Part shown: positions 7,509-16,313 of the stretch, piece by piece
How positions within the stretch are numbered: position 1 is the first letter of the stretch
Layout: every line of letters starts with the position of its first letter
Source of the DNA: an uncultured Microbulbifer sp.
Lineage (GTDB): Bacteria; Pseudomonadota; Gammaproteobacteria; Pseudomonadales; Cellvibrionaceae
Assembly (NCBI RefSeq): GCF_913055755.1
Contig: NZ_CAJXKH010000019.1
Coordinates: 1-44,356 of the forward strand
Reading direction: 5' to 3'
Length of the DNA: 44,356 nt
Notes under the pieces: model-generated
The model's input: the letters and a program-made list of their open reading frames with translations, nothing else
Told to the model about the DNA's origin: nothing
Database searches by the model: none
Translations under genes and position numbers: made by a program

Positions 7509-10355
7509 TTAGAAGGAGTAACGGGCGCCCAGTGCGAAGGTACGGCTGTAAATCGCGTTGCCGAAGTTGTACACGGTGGGATCCTCGTAGTAGCTCTGAT
7601 ACTCCTCATCCGTCAGGTTGGTTGCATCAAAGGTGAAGGTGAGGTTGTCCATTACGTCGTAGCTGGCCTGGAAGTCCAGACTGGTCTCGCCATGGCGGTA
7701 TACGCCCAGCGGGTTGGCAAACTGACGAGCCTCGTAGTTGTTGAGGAAGTCATCACGCCACACGTATGAAAGACGCATATCCAGGTCGTTTTTGTCGTAC
7801 GCCAGTACCACGCTGTAGGAGGTGTCGGACACACCGAACATCGGGGTGGAGTCAGTACCAACCTTCTCGCCCTCATCGTTGTATACCGGAATCTGCTGGT
7901 CGGAGTCCAGCGCGGTAAAGCTGGCCTGAATACCGAAACCGTCCAGCAGATCTGGCAGGTTCTGCGGGAAGTAAACTACACCCAGTTCCAACCCTTCGAG
8001 CACACCGTCGGAGGTGTTGTCAGGCTGGGACAGCACATACGGATAAGGCTCGCTGGCATCCGGGGCCTGGTACATCACCCGGTTGACGGAGTCGTACACC
8101 AGACCGTCGATATTGCGACGGAACAGGGTGCCGTAAAGCGCGCTGGATTCTGCGAAGTACCACTCCAGGGAGAAGTCGAAGTTCTGGGACTCCACCGGCT
8201 GCAGGTCCGGGTTGCCACCGCTGGCGGTACCGTAGCCAATGTTGGTCACGTCATCGTAGTAGTAGATGAAGGAGTTCAGCTGGAAGAACTCCGGGCGACG
8301 CACGGTTTCGGTATAGGCGAAACGGGCCATCAGGTCATCGGTCAGGTGATAGCGCATCACCAGGCTCGGCAGCAGGTTGGAAACGCTGGTGTCGGCGGTG
8401 CTCTGCGTGTCCAGGTCGATATCGTAGAACTGCATATCGGTGTCTGCGGTCACGTAGCGCAGGCCAAACTGACCGTCAAAGTCGCGGTTCAGGAACTGGG
8501 TTTCGAACTGTGCTTGCGCGTATACCGAGGTGGTGGCCTCGTCGATCTCGAAGGTCTTTTCCAGTGCCTCGGCTTCCAGGCCGTAGAGCTCGCGGAACTC
8601 ATCGCGGTTGTTGTAGATGTAGTAACCGTCCGGCACTACCCAACTGGTCGGGATGTCTGCACGACCATCGAAGAATCCTTCGTTGACGTAGGCCAGGTCA
8701 TCACTCAGGTCACTCATCGGGCGACCCAGGAAGGCATCCTGGCCGCGGGTGGTCTCGGAAGCACCACGGCTGTCGTGACGCAGGCCAAACTTGACCTGGT
8801 TGATCGGCCCGAACTCAACGTCCAGCTCACCATCGAAGGTAACGGTGAGCGCATCACCCTCGCGGCTACCGCCGTTGTCATACAGCTGGGCGACATTCCA
8901 CTGGGAGGTGTCAGTGAGATCGCTCTCGTCGATATCCGCAGTGGTCGGATCGTCGTAGTACTCCAGCGCCGGCAGGCCACCGTTGTCGTTGAAGTCGACA
9001 CCGATGCCATAGGAAACGCGGTCGATACGCATGGCGAGGAAGTCGGTGGTGTATTCACTCTCCTGGTAAACCACTTCCGACTTGATGCGGAAAGTATCGG
9101 AGATGTCCTTGTTGCCCCCCAGTGCAAACACATAGCTGTCGGTCTGGGAAACGGTCAGGTCACCGCTGGCAAAGCCGTACGGGTGATCCACGTCGCGGCG
9201 CTTGACCACATTGGTACCGGGGAACAGCTCCACTTCGCCACCCATGGGCAGACTGCTGTTGTCACCCCACCAGTCTGCAAAGGTGAAGCTGAGGGAGTTG
9301 AATGACTCGTTGCGGTAACCGTTATAGAAGGCTTCCACATAGTATTCGGAGGTTTCGTCCGGGGCCCACTGCACGGAGACGTTCGCTGCCGGGCGCTCGC
9401 GCTTACCGGTGAAGTCGCTGGCAAAGATGGCGTCACGGCCGAGGATATAGGGTACTTCCTCGCCGTTCATGGTAAGAGTGGAGCCTTCGCCGTAGGGCAG
9501 GCCGCTTTCCAGGCCCGGAGCCCAGATGGGGTTTTCCGCGATGGCTTCATTTTCAGGGGTGTCCGGGTTATCTCCCCGGGACAGGAAAACTCGCTCGTAG
9601 GCTGCCCAGTTGCCCGGTACACCGTCAACATCGGCAGTCACAAACGGCACCACGGCACCCGGGGTGATGCTCTGGTCGCGGTAGTTGGTTTCCGCGTAGG
9701 AGACGTTCACCAGTGCGCCGACGCGGCCAATACCGGTCTCCCAGGTGTTGCTGAACAGGCCGCTCAGTACCGGGTCGGTAGAATCCGCCTGTTCCTGGTT
9801 GATGCCGCGCGCGGCCAGTACAACCTTGCTGCCGTCGAAATCAAACGGGCGCTGAGTGTGAATATCGATCTGGCCGGCGATGCCGCTTTCCAGCTGGCTG
9901 GCGGAACGGGTCTTGTATACGTCCACGCCTTTCAGCAGGCTGGCAGGAATATCGGCCAGTGCCACGGAGCGGCCGGAGGCGGTAAAGATCTGGCGGCCAT
10001 TCACGGTGGTGGTAACGTCGGTAAGGCCGCGAATGGACACGGTATTCACTTCGCCGGTTCCGCGGTCAGTGACCTGAACACCGGCAACCCGCTGCAGGGC
10101 CTCGACCACGTTGTTGTCGGGGAATTTACCGATATCTTCCGCAACGATGGAGTCGACGATCTCGAACTTCTGCTGCTTGATATTGATTGCTTTTTCGAGA
10201 CTCGCCCGCACGCCGGTAACCACTACCTCTTCCAGCGCCGAGGATTCATCCATCTCTGCATCGTAGCTGGTGTTCTGAGCCTGAACTGCTGCACTGAAAC
10301 CACCGAACGCAGTCACCATCGCAATAGATGAACTGAGTAGATGTCGCTTGAACAT
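7509..10355 (-). CDS. TonB-dependent receptor, carbohydrate type, probable arabinan oligosaccharide transporter
   Basis: Outer-membrane receptor of 948 residues. It has a signal peptide (1 to about 27, ...SAAVQAQ), then the TonB-box-like region LEEVVVTGVRASLE (about 39-52), a plug domain with the IVAEDIGKFPDNNVVEALQR pattern typical of the Xanthomonas/Caulobacter sugar-receptor class, and a barrel ending ...TFALGARYSF. The ATG at 10355 is preceded by GGGAGAG, a good ribosome site; an upstream in-frame start at 10421 would place 22 polar residues before the signal peptide. It diverges from the multidomain GH43 gene at 11333. That context suggests, but does not prove, that it imports arabinan-derived oligosaccharides across the outer membrane. 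Confidence 0.92.
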   Translation of the reverse strand: MFKRHLLSSSIAMVTAFGGFSAAVQAQNTSYDAEMDESSALEEVVVTGVRASLEKAINIKQQKFEIVDSIVAEDIGKFPDNNVVEALQRVAGVQVTDRGTGEVNTVSIRGLTDVTTTVNGRQIFTASGRSVALADIPASLLKGVDVYKTRSASQLESGIAGQIDIHTQRPFDFDGSKVVLAARGINQEQADSTDPVLSGLFSNTWETGIGRVGALVNVSYAETNYRDQSITPGAVVPFVTADVDGVPGNWAAYERVFLSRGDNPDTPENEAIAENPIWAPGLESGLPYGEGSTLTMNGEEVPYILGRDAIFASDFTGKRERPAANVSVQWAPDETSEYYVEAFYNGYRNESFNSLSFTFADWWGDNSSLPMGGEVELFPGTNVVKRRDVDHPYGFASGDLTVSQTDSYVFALGGNKDISDTFRIKSEVVYQESEYTTDFLAMRIDRVSYGIGVDFNDNGGLPALEYYDDPTTADIDESDLTDTSQWNVAQLYDNGGSREGDALTVTFDGELDVEFGPINQVKFGLRHDSRGASETTRGQDAFLGRPMSDLSDDLAYVNEGFFDGRADIPTSWVVPDGYYIYNNRDEFRELYGLEAEALEKTFEIDEATTSVYAQAQFETQFLNRDFDGQFGLRYVTADTDMQFYDIDLDTQSTADTSVSNLLPSLVMRYHLTDDLMARFAYTETVRRPEFFQLNSFIYYYDDVTNIGYGTASGGNPDLQPVESQNFDFSLEWYFAESSALYGTLFRRNIDGLVYDSVNRVMYQAPDASEPYPYVLSQPDNTSDGVLEGLELGVVYFPQNLPDLLDGFGIQASFTALDSDQQIPVYNDEGEKVGTDSTPMFGVSDTSYSVVLAYDKNDLDMRLSYVWRDDFLNNYEARQFANPLGVYRHGETSLDFQASYDVMDNLTFTFDATNLTDEEYQSYYEDPTVYNFGNAIYSRTFALGARYSF

Positions 10356-10445
10356 AGTTTCTCTCCCATCAGGGGTGTTGTTATTGTGTTGCCGGACCGC
10401 AGGGAAGGGGGTTATTGCCACCCCTGCGATCTCCGCGCAAAAACC

Positions 10446-10676
10446 TCAGCGCGGTATCCCGCCAGCGGCCTCCCATCTACCGAAACCTGCAACAGGTTTG
10501 CGGCAATTCGGGAAGGGGGTACTGGCACTACGGGTCAGAGAGCGCTCGTTGAACGCGTAACCCATCTCGGTTTCGGGCAGGAGAGCGCCGTTTCGGGGCA
10601 CGGCCATAGAGGAAGGGCGCACGGAAACCGCCAGGATACTGGCAGCGGGCACGCGGGTGATACGCGGCTCGATCAT
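10446..10676 (-). CDS. Possible small protein of 76 residues in the receptor leader (doubtful)
   Basis: This frame opens with ATG at 10676 behind GAGGT spaced six bases away, a plausible ribosome site, and ends 90 bases before the TonB receptor start. The predicted product is rich in Pro, Arg, Ser and Ala, without a membrane segment or recognisable motif. I do not recognise it. It may be a leader peptide within a long 5' leader, a gene remnant, or chance in a GC-rich region. Only the start context argues for it. Confidence 0.2.
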   Translation of the reverse strand: MIEPRITRVPAASILAVSVRPSSMAVPRNGALLPETEMGYAFNERSLTRSASTPFPNCRKPVAGFGRWEAAGGIPR

Positions 10677-10788
10677 CGCTCAACCTCTTCTCTCAGAGTC
10701 TTTATTATTTTCGGCGCCGGTTAGCCGGAGCTCGGTTTGTATTGCACCCTTTGGGTGCAGGCCCGGAGTTACCCTCCAGACCATTTGT

Positions 10789-10817
10789 ATTATGATTGGC
10801 CATGCTAGCCACTAAAT
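10789..10817 (-). promoter_or_regulatory. Candidate promoter with overlapping operator-like palindrome
   Basis: TGGCCATGCTAGCCA at 10797-10811 is an imperfect palindrome (TGGC...GCCA ends, 5 of 7 base pairs) of the size bound by LacI-type regulators. On the minus strand it is followed directly by CATAAT (10789-10794), a possible -10 box, so the palindrome would sit between -35 and -10. The -35 match (ATTTAG) is poor. If correct, the receptor transcript has a leader of about 425 bases. Confidence 0.25.
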
Positions 10818-11332
10818 CTGGGGGCGTCAACGGGGAAAAACGCAAATTTGTTATACTTTATGACCTATTATCCTGCATAACGCGCAGTAGCTGACTTACC
10901 GACACCCGCTTCCCCCGCCAATGGTGGGGAAGTCTGCACCAAGACGGGGTTAACACCCGCTTTTCTGCCCCCTTTCGGCCAATATCTACCGTTTTCTCCG
11001 GATTCCCCGCGACCTGTGGCATCAACGGGAAAGCGTCCGGTGGCACATATTTCCTCAGAAACCGTACAAATAATCAACAGATTCTGGTTCATCACGCGCC
11101 AGACAGGTCACAACGGCCGCAAACACAGCCGTGAACGCAAGAGCTCGCCACAAAATATTATTGTAATACCATACCTCCATTGGCAAGATTGGGCCTCCCC
11201 TGGCCGGAGCGACCAGCCATCTGTGGCGATCACTGCTACCGGCGCCCTTTTACGTGCATAGGTTTTGAGCGCGGCGGGAGGGGAAATAGCGGAGAGAAAC
11301 TCCAGATAATAAATACAAGAGGGACACCACCC

Positions 11333-14300
11333 ATGAAGACCTTCAACCGGGCCAGCTGCCTGGCCGTTGTTATATCCACCCTTTTATCGACCACAGGCTG
11401 TTTCGATTCCGGCCCCGGAGGCGGCGACAACGGCGGCCCCATCCTCAAGCCTGAGCCACAACCGGAACCTGAGCCCGAGCGCGAACTGGTGCCGGATACG
11501 GCAGACCCCAGTGCCGACGCCAGCGTGATCGCCTACAACGATATGGGCGTACACGACCCATCGGTGATCCGCGATGACGACGGCACCTACTATGTGTTCG
11601 GCTCTCACCTGGCCGCGGCCAAATCCACCAACCTGATGACCTGGGACTTTGTCGCCGAAGGCGTGAACGACCAGAATCCCCTGTTCAACACCTACGCCAG
11701 TGAAATATCTGAAGGCCTGGAGTGGGTCGGCGGCCACCAGGGCTCCTGGGCGGCAGACGTCATCAAGCTGAATGACGGCAAGTACTACTTTTATTACAAC
11801 CACTGCGCCAACCCGGCGAGCGAGGCCGGTGACTGCAACGCCCCGCGCTCTTACCTCGGCGTCGCGGTAGCCGACACCATCGAGGGACCCTACACCGACC
11901 TGGGTATCTTCATGCGCTCCGGTATGACGCCGGAAGAACTGGCGGCAGGTTATGGCCCCGACGGCTTCACCGGTGCCGAATACGACCCCAGGATTCACCC
12001 CAACGCCATTGACCCGGATGTCTTCTATGACAAGGAAGGCAAGCTGTGGATGACCTATGGCTCCTATTCCGGCGGTATCTTTATCCTGGAAATGGACGAA
12101 ACCACCGGCAAGCCCGTGCCGGGTCAGGGCTTCGGCAAGCACCTCACCGGCGGCGACCACAGCGCCATCGAGGGCACTTACATGCTGTACAGCCCCGAGA
12201 GCGACTACTACTACCTGTTTATGTCCTTCGGCGGCTTTGTCTCCACCGATGGCTACAACATCCGCATTGCCCGCTCCAGAAACCCCGACGGCCCTTTCCT
12301 GGATGCCGAGGGCAACGACATGGCCGAGGCCCGCGGCAACTGGGACAGCATTGCGCCCTACGGCGTAAAGCTGATGGGCGGCTTTGAATTTGAATCCGAT
12401 GTAGGCGACTCCGTTGCCAGTCGCGGTTACCTGGCTCCCGGCCACAACTCCGCCTACTACGACGAAGCAACCGGCCAGCACCTGCTGATCACCCACACCC
12501 GCTTCCCCAATCGCGGTGAGCAGCACTCGGTGCGGGTACACGAGCTGTACGTGAACGCGGACGGCTGGCTGGTGGCCTCGCCACAGCGCTATGCACCGAT
12601 CGATGGCGACAATATCGTCGACAGCAACGACCTGAACGGCACCTACAAGTTCATCAACCACGGCAAGGACATCAACCGCACCGCCAAGCAGACCCTGTAC
12701 GTCACCCTGAACGGCGACGGTACTGTCAGTGGCGAAGTGAGCGGTGGGTATGTGCACGACGTTGAGAATCCGAAGCTGATCCATTTCAGCCTCGATATCG
12801 ACGGCACCACCGTGGAGTACGAAGGTGTCACCCAATGGCAGTGGAATGAAATGTCCAGCAAGCTGGTGCCGGTATTCAGTGCGGTTTCAGGCAGCGGGGA
12901 ATCCATCTGGGGTTCCAGAATGGACAACCTCAGCGATTCGGAAGCCATCGCCAATATCAGCGATGCCCTCGCCCTGCCCACCAGTACCACCGACAACAGC
13001 CTGCAGCTGCCCGTCCGCGGAACCCGCGCTGCCACCATTTCCTGGAGCAGCAGCAATGAGCGGGTCATCAAGCCCGACGGCAGCGTGGTGCGCCCGAATG
13101 TGGGAGAAGGGGATCAGACGGTCACCGTTACCGCCGATATCGATCTCAACGGGGTGATCAGCAGTAAAACATTTGATGTCACCATCCCGGAACGCCAGCC
13201 CTACAACCGCACGGCCTGGTTCCCTTTCGAGAATGACCTGACCGAGTCCGCCGGCCGCCTCGACCCGGGCACGGCAACCGGTGACCGCATCCACAACAGC
13301 GGAAGCATCACCTATGCCGCCGGTCAGGATGGGCAGGCGCTGCAACTGGATGGCAGCAACGGCGTACTGCTGCCGGAAGGCCTGATCAACAACTACGAAT
13401 ACACGGTTTCCTTCTGGACCAACCCCACCGTGATCACCGGCTTGACCACCGCCTTCTTCGGTGCGGTAAACGAACAGACCGACGAGAACGGAGTGCCCTT
13501 CTCCAACAACTGGATCAGTTTCCTGCCCCAGAGCTGGGACGAAAACACCATGTTGTGGAGCGGCAGTGAAGCCTGGTTCGACGGCTCCGCGGGCGAACGC
13601 ATCCCGGAGGGCACCTGGACCCACATGGCTTTCTCGGTCAACAAAGGGCTGGTCAGCGTTTACCTGAACGGCGAACAGAAGTTTTCCGGCGGCAACCTCA
13701 GCGACTTCTTTACCGGCCCTGACATCAATGGTTCCGGCGGCAAGTTCGCCCTCGGCGTCAATTACTGGGATCTGCCCTTCAACGGCATGATCGATGAGCT
13801 GAAAATTTATGAAGCTGCGCTCACCGCCGAGGAAGTGAGGTTCCTGGATATCGACAACAAATCCGATGCGGAACTGCTGGCTTCCGCCACTGCGATTCTC
13901 GACCTGGGCGACCTGTCCGCGGTCGCTGAAAGTCTGCAGCTGCCGGTAACCGGGCCCTACGCCGCCGCGATCAGCTGGAGCTCATCCAACCCCGCGGTCA
14001 TCGAAGTGGCCGGTGACACCGCCCTGGTAACCCGCCCGGAAGGTGCGGATGCCGAGGTTACCCTCACCGCCACCCTGACCCTGAACGGCGCCCAGGACAG
14101 CAAAACCTTCAACGCCACCGTAAAATCCACCGGCCTGCCGGAACCTGTGGCCCACTACAGCTTCGAGCAGAACCTGGATGAGTCTACCGGCAACTTCGGA
14201 GCGGGCACCGTGGTCGGCAAGCTGATTACCGAGGCCGGGGGCACGATTACCTATGCCGAAGGCGTGATCGGGCAGGCTGCGAACTTTGACGGCGCTTCCG

Positions 14301-14770
14301 GCATCCTGCTGCCGGACGATTTGATCACAGATCACAACTACAGCTTTACCCTGTGGCTGAGCCCGTCGGCACTGACCGCCTACACCACGAGTTTCTTCGG
14401 CTGGGCCACTGACAGCAGCTGGATCAGCCTGCTGCCCAATGGCTTCGGTGAAGACACCATGTTGTGGTCTGGTACCGCCTGGTTTGACGCCAATACAGGC
14501 ATCCAGATCCCGCAGGATGCCTGGAGCCAGTTGGCCGTCACCGTCGACAACGGTGAAGTCAGTGTATTCATTAACGGTGAGCGCGCGTTCTCCGGCAGCA
14601 ATTTCCCGGATGTTTTCGGCCCGGCCGCGGAACGCCATTTTGCGCTGGGTGTGAACTACTGGGACACACCCTATGCCGGTATGATGGATGAAGTGAAGGT
14701 CTACGACTACGCAGTGTCCGCCGACGACGTCGTCGCCCTGTACGAAGCGGAGTTGCTCAGCGAACAGTAA
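11333..14770 (+). CDS. Multidomain GH43 lipoprotein (endo-arabinanase-like) with two Ig-like/LamG modules
   Basis: Predicted 1145-residue lipoprotein. The signal peptide ends in a lipobox with Cys23, followed by a Pro/Glu-rich linker (about 36-54). The five-bladed GH43 propeller spans about 65-425. The expected acidic triad is visible: Asp75 in VHDPSVI, Asp227 in NAIDPDVF and Glu280 in SAIEGTYM. A domain at about 430-530 resembles the C-terminal beta-barrel of Abn2-type extracellular arabinanases. Two copies of a module then follow, each an Ig-like repeat (SWSSSN motif) plus a LamG/concanavalin-like domain (about 535-845 and 848-1145), likely for carbohydrate binding. The ATG at 11333 gives a clean lipoprotein signal; an upstream frame start at 11180 is unlikely. 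Endo-1,5-alpha-L-arabinanase activity is inferred from family resemblance; other GH43 specificities are possible. Confidence 0.88.
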   Translation: MKTFNRASCLAVVISTLLSTTGCFDSGPGGGDNGGPILKPEPQPEPEPERELVPDTADPSADASVIAYNDMGVHDPSVIRDDDGTYYVFGSHLAAAKSTNLMTWDFVAEGVNDQNPLFNTYASEISEGLEWVGGHQGSWAADVIKLNDGKYYFYYNHCANPASEAGDCNAPRSYLGVAVADTIEGPYTDLGIFMRSGMTPEELAAGYGPDGFTGAEYDPRIHPNAIDPDVFYDKEGKLWMTYGSYSGGIFILEMDETTGKPVPGQGFGKHLTGGDHSAIEGTYMLYSPESDYYYLFMSFGGFVSTDGYNIRIARSRNPDGPFLDAEGNDMAEARGNWDSIAPYGVKLMGGFEFESDVGDSVASRGYLAPGHNSAYYDEATGQHLLITHTRFPNRGEQHSVRVHELYVNADGWLVASPQRYAPIDGDNIVDSNDLNGTYKFINHGKDINRTAKQTLYVTLNGDGTVSGEVSGGYVHDVENPKLIHFSLDIDGTTVEYEGVTQWQWNEMSSKLVPVFSAVSGSGESIWGSRMDNLSDSEAIANISDALALPTSTTDNSLQLPVRGTRAATISWSSSNERVIKPDGSVVRPNVGEGDQTVTVTADIDLNGVISSKTFDVTIPERQPYNRTAWFPFENDLTESAGRLDPGTATGDRIHNSGSITYAAGQDGQALQLDGSNGVLLPEGLINNYEYTVSFWTNPTVITGLTTAFFGAVNEQTDENGVPFSNNWISFLPQSWDENTMLWSGSEAWFDGSAGERIPEGTWTHMAFSVNKGLVSVYLNGEQKFSGGNLSDFFTGPDINGSGGKFALGVNYWDLPFNGMIDELKIYEAALTAEEVRFLDIDNKSDAELLASATAILDLGDLSAVAESLQLPVTGPYAAAISWSSSNPAVIEVAGDTALVTRPEGADAEVTLTATLTLNGAQDSKTFNATVKSTGLPEPVAHYSFEQNLDESTGNFGAGTVVGKLITEAGGTITYAEGVIGQAANFDGASGILLPDDLITDHNYSFTLWLSPSALTAYTTSFFGWATDSSWISLLPNGFGEDTMLWSGTAWFDANTGIQIPQDAWSQLAVTVDNGEVSVFINGERAFSGSNFPDVFGPAAERHFALGVNYWDTPYAGMMDEVKVYDYAVSADDVVALYEAELLSEQ

Positions 14771-14784
14771 TGTTCCGCACTTTC

Positions 14785-14811
14785 AAGGGCGCTCTTCGGA
14801 GCGCCCTTTTT
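14785..14811 (+). terminator. Terminator of the multidomain GH43 gene
   Basis: A 10 bp perfect stem (14785-14794 with 14799-14808) is closed by a UUCG tetraloop and followed by a T run on the plus strand, 14 bases after the stop codon. Confidence 0.93.
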
Positions 14812-14838
14812 CGTTAAACAACAGGAACGATCAGATTC

Positions 14839-16182
14839 ATGACTTTTGGGAAAATAACAATCACAGCGGTGTCTTTATTAATCGCCGCCAGCGCCGCCGT
14901 TCATGCGGCAGAGCCAGAACCAAAACACCAGCTACCGCAACAGTTTTCCATAAAAGAAACAAAAGACCCGCAGCAAGGAAAGGCAATAGAGAGCCTAGAT
15001 ACTCTACTGCAATCTTTTGTCGACGAAGAAAAGGCCAGCAGTCTCGCCGGCTTTGTGGCCGTGGGTGGTGAAATCATTTATTCCAACGCCTTTGGCTGGA
15101 AAGACAAGGAGAATCGCATCCCCGCTTCCGTGGAAGACTATTACGTCCTGTTTTCCCAGACCAAAGCCATTACCACCGTTGCCTTCATGACTCTGGTGGA
15201 ACAGGGCCTGGTGGATATCAACGATCCGGTGTCCAAGTACTTTCCCGGTATCTCAGATCGGGTAATCACTGCCATCAATGACGACGGCAGCTACGAAACA
15301 CGTCCCGCCACTACCCCCATGACGTTTGTCCACCTGATGTCACATACCTCTGGCTTGAATGCCGGGCTCGCCGGTCAGGCGCGCCTGGCGGACACAGGGA
15401 CACCGGGTGTGCCACTGGGGTTCGATGGCAAAGAGCCGAAGATCCAGCCCAGTGGGCAGCATACCGGAGGCGGCAATTACCAGGCGCGCTTCCTGAAACA
15501 AGAAATGCTAGACCTGGCGAAATATCCCCTCGGTTTCGACCCCGGCTCTGAATGGAACTACCACGTCAGTACCAACATGCTCGGCTACCTGATCGAACGT
15601 ATTTCCGGCCAGCCGCTACAGGAGTATGTCCGCGAGAAGGTGCTGGACCCGCTGGGTATGGACGAAACCGACTGGTACTACGCCCCCGAGGCGCAGGAAC
15701 GCTTCGTGAAGCCCTATAGCCTGGTGGATGGCAAACTGGTGCCAGGGTCGGAGGGCTATAGCCGGGGAGCGGTTAGCGCACAGCAGCCCTACGCAGAGGG
15801 CGCCATCGGCCTGAACGGCCCCATCGAGGACTATGCCCGTTTCTGCCAGATGCTGCTCAACAAGGGGACATTCAATGGTCATCGGATCCTGAAGCCGGAA
15901 ACCGTGGAGCAGATGACCAGCATCAACCGACTCCCCAAGCCCGCAGACCCGAACAATCACTTCCAGTTTGGCCTGGGGTTCGAGCTATTCAATGCGCACA
16001 AGAAACCGGTACCGGCGGTGTCCGACTCCGCCTATTCCTGGGGCGGCATGATGGGCACGGCCTATATCATCGACCCGGAACGCGATCTGATCGCACTGTT
16101 TTACCTGAATATGTACCAGCGTGACGACCTCTATACCGGGTTCCTGCGCCAGGCCTATCAACTCGCCAACCAGCAGCATTAG
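14839..16182 (+). CDS. Exported beta-lactamase-fold serine hydrolase (family VIII esterase-like)
   Basis: 447 residues with a signal peptide (1 to about 24, ending ...AVHAAEP), so probably periplasmic or secreted. The class C beta-lactamase/esterase fold is shown by SQTK (nucleophile Ser106, Lys109), Tyr241 in WNYHVSTNMLGYL at the position of the second motif, the HTSGL segment (169-173) and a late SWGGMMGT that replaces the KTG triad, as in family VIII carboxylesterases such as EstB. This makes an ester hydrolase more likely than an antibiotic-degrading enzyme. It follows the GH43 gene after a strong terminator and so may be transcribed separately. Its position beside arabinan genes makes removal of acyl groups from polysaccharide possible, but that is only an inference. 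A 9 bp hairpin (16199-16229) without a T tract lies just downstream. Confidence 0.8.
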   Translation: MTFGKITITAVSLLIAASAAVHAAEPEPKHQLPQQFSIKETKDPQQGKAIESLDTLLQSFVDEEKASSLAGFVAVGGEIIYSNAFGWKDKENRIPASVEDYYVLFSQTKAITTVAFMTLVEQGLVDINDPVSKYFPGISDRVITAINDDGSYETRPATTPMTFVHLMSHTSGLNAGLAGQARLADTGTPGVPLGFDGKEPKIQPSGQHTGGGNYQARFLKQEMLDLAKYPLGFDPGSEWNYHVSTNMLGYLIERISGQPLQEYVREKVLDPLGMDETDWYYAPEAQERFVKPYSLVDGKLVPGSEGYSRGAVSAQQPYAEGAIGLNGPIEDYARFCQMLLNKGTFNGHRILKPETVEQMTSINRLPKPADPNNHFQFGLGFELFNAHKKPVPAVSDSAYSWGGMMGTAYIIDPERDLIALFYLNMYQRDDLYTGFLRQAYQLANQQH

Positions 16183-16198
16183 CGCCCAACCCCGCGCC

Positions 16199-16229
16199 CT
16201 GCCCTGACGCCATCCATGCTTCAGGGCAG
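16199..16229 (+). other. Hairpin downstream of the serine hydrolase gene
   Basis: Arms 16199-16207 and 16221-16229 (CTGCCCTGA / TCAGGGCAG) pair over 9 bp with a 13-base loop. There is no T tract, so it is not a standard intrinsic terminator; it could protect the 3' end of the message. Confidence 0.4.
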
Positions 16230-16313
16230 CCGCGGGCCGGGACAGTAACATATTGCCGAGTTCCGCCGGTTTGGGTAGGGTGATAAATCACCAACACCAT
16301 CACGGACCACGCC

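Larger units (their letters stand above)
10356..11332. other. Divergent intergenic region between the TonB receptor and the GH43 gene
   Basis: Nearly 1 kb separates the two divergent starts, so both promoters must lie here. Visible elements are a 7 bp hairpin at 10483-10499, a GCACCC/GGGTGC inverted repeat at 10744-10758, an operator-like palindrome at 10797-10811 and a possible small open frame at 10446-10676. AGAGGGAC lies a few bases before the GH43 start at 11333. Nothing else was recognised. Confidence 0.5.

Noticed and set aside
10446..10676. Reading of the 76-codon frame as a remnant of a larger gene
   Set aside because: I could not match any segment to a known family in any of the three minus-strand frames, so I list it only as a doubtful small frame.
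11384..12835. A 483-codon minus-strand frame inside the multidomain GH43 gene
   Set aside because: It is the antisense shadow of a clear GH43 catalytic domain. The translation is low-complexity (rich in Val, Gly, Ala, His) with no recognisable motif.
14839..16182. Annotation as an antibiotic beta-lactamase
   Set aside because: The third motif is WGG, not KTG, and the second motif has the family VIII esterase form, so resistance is not supported.
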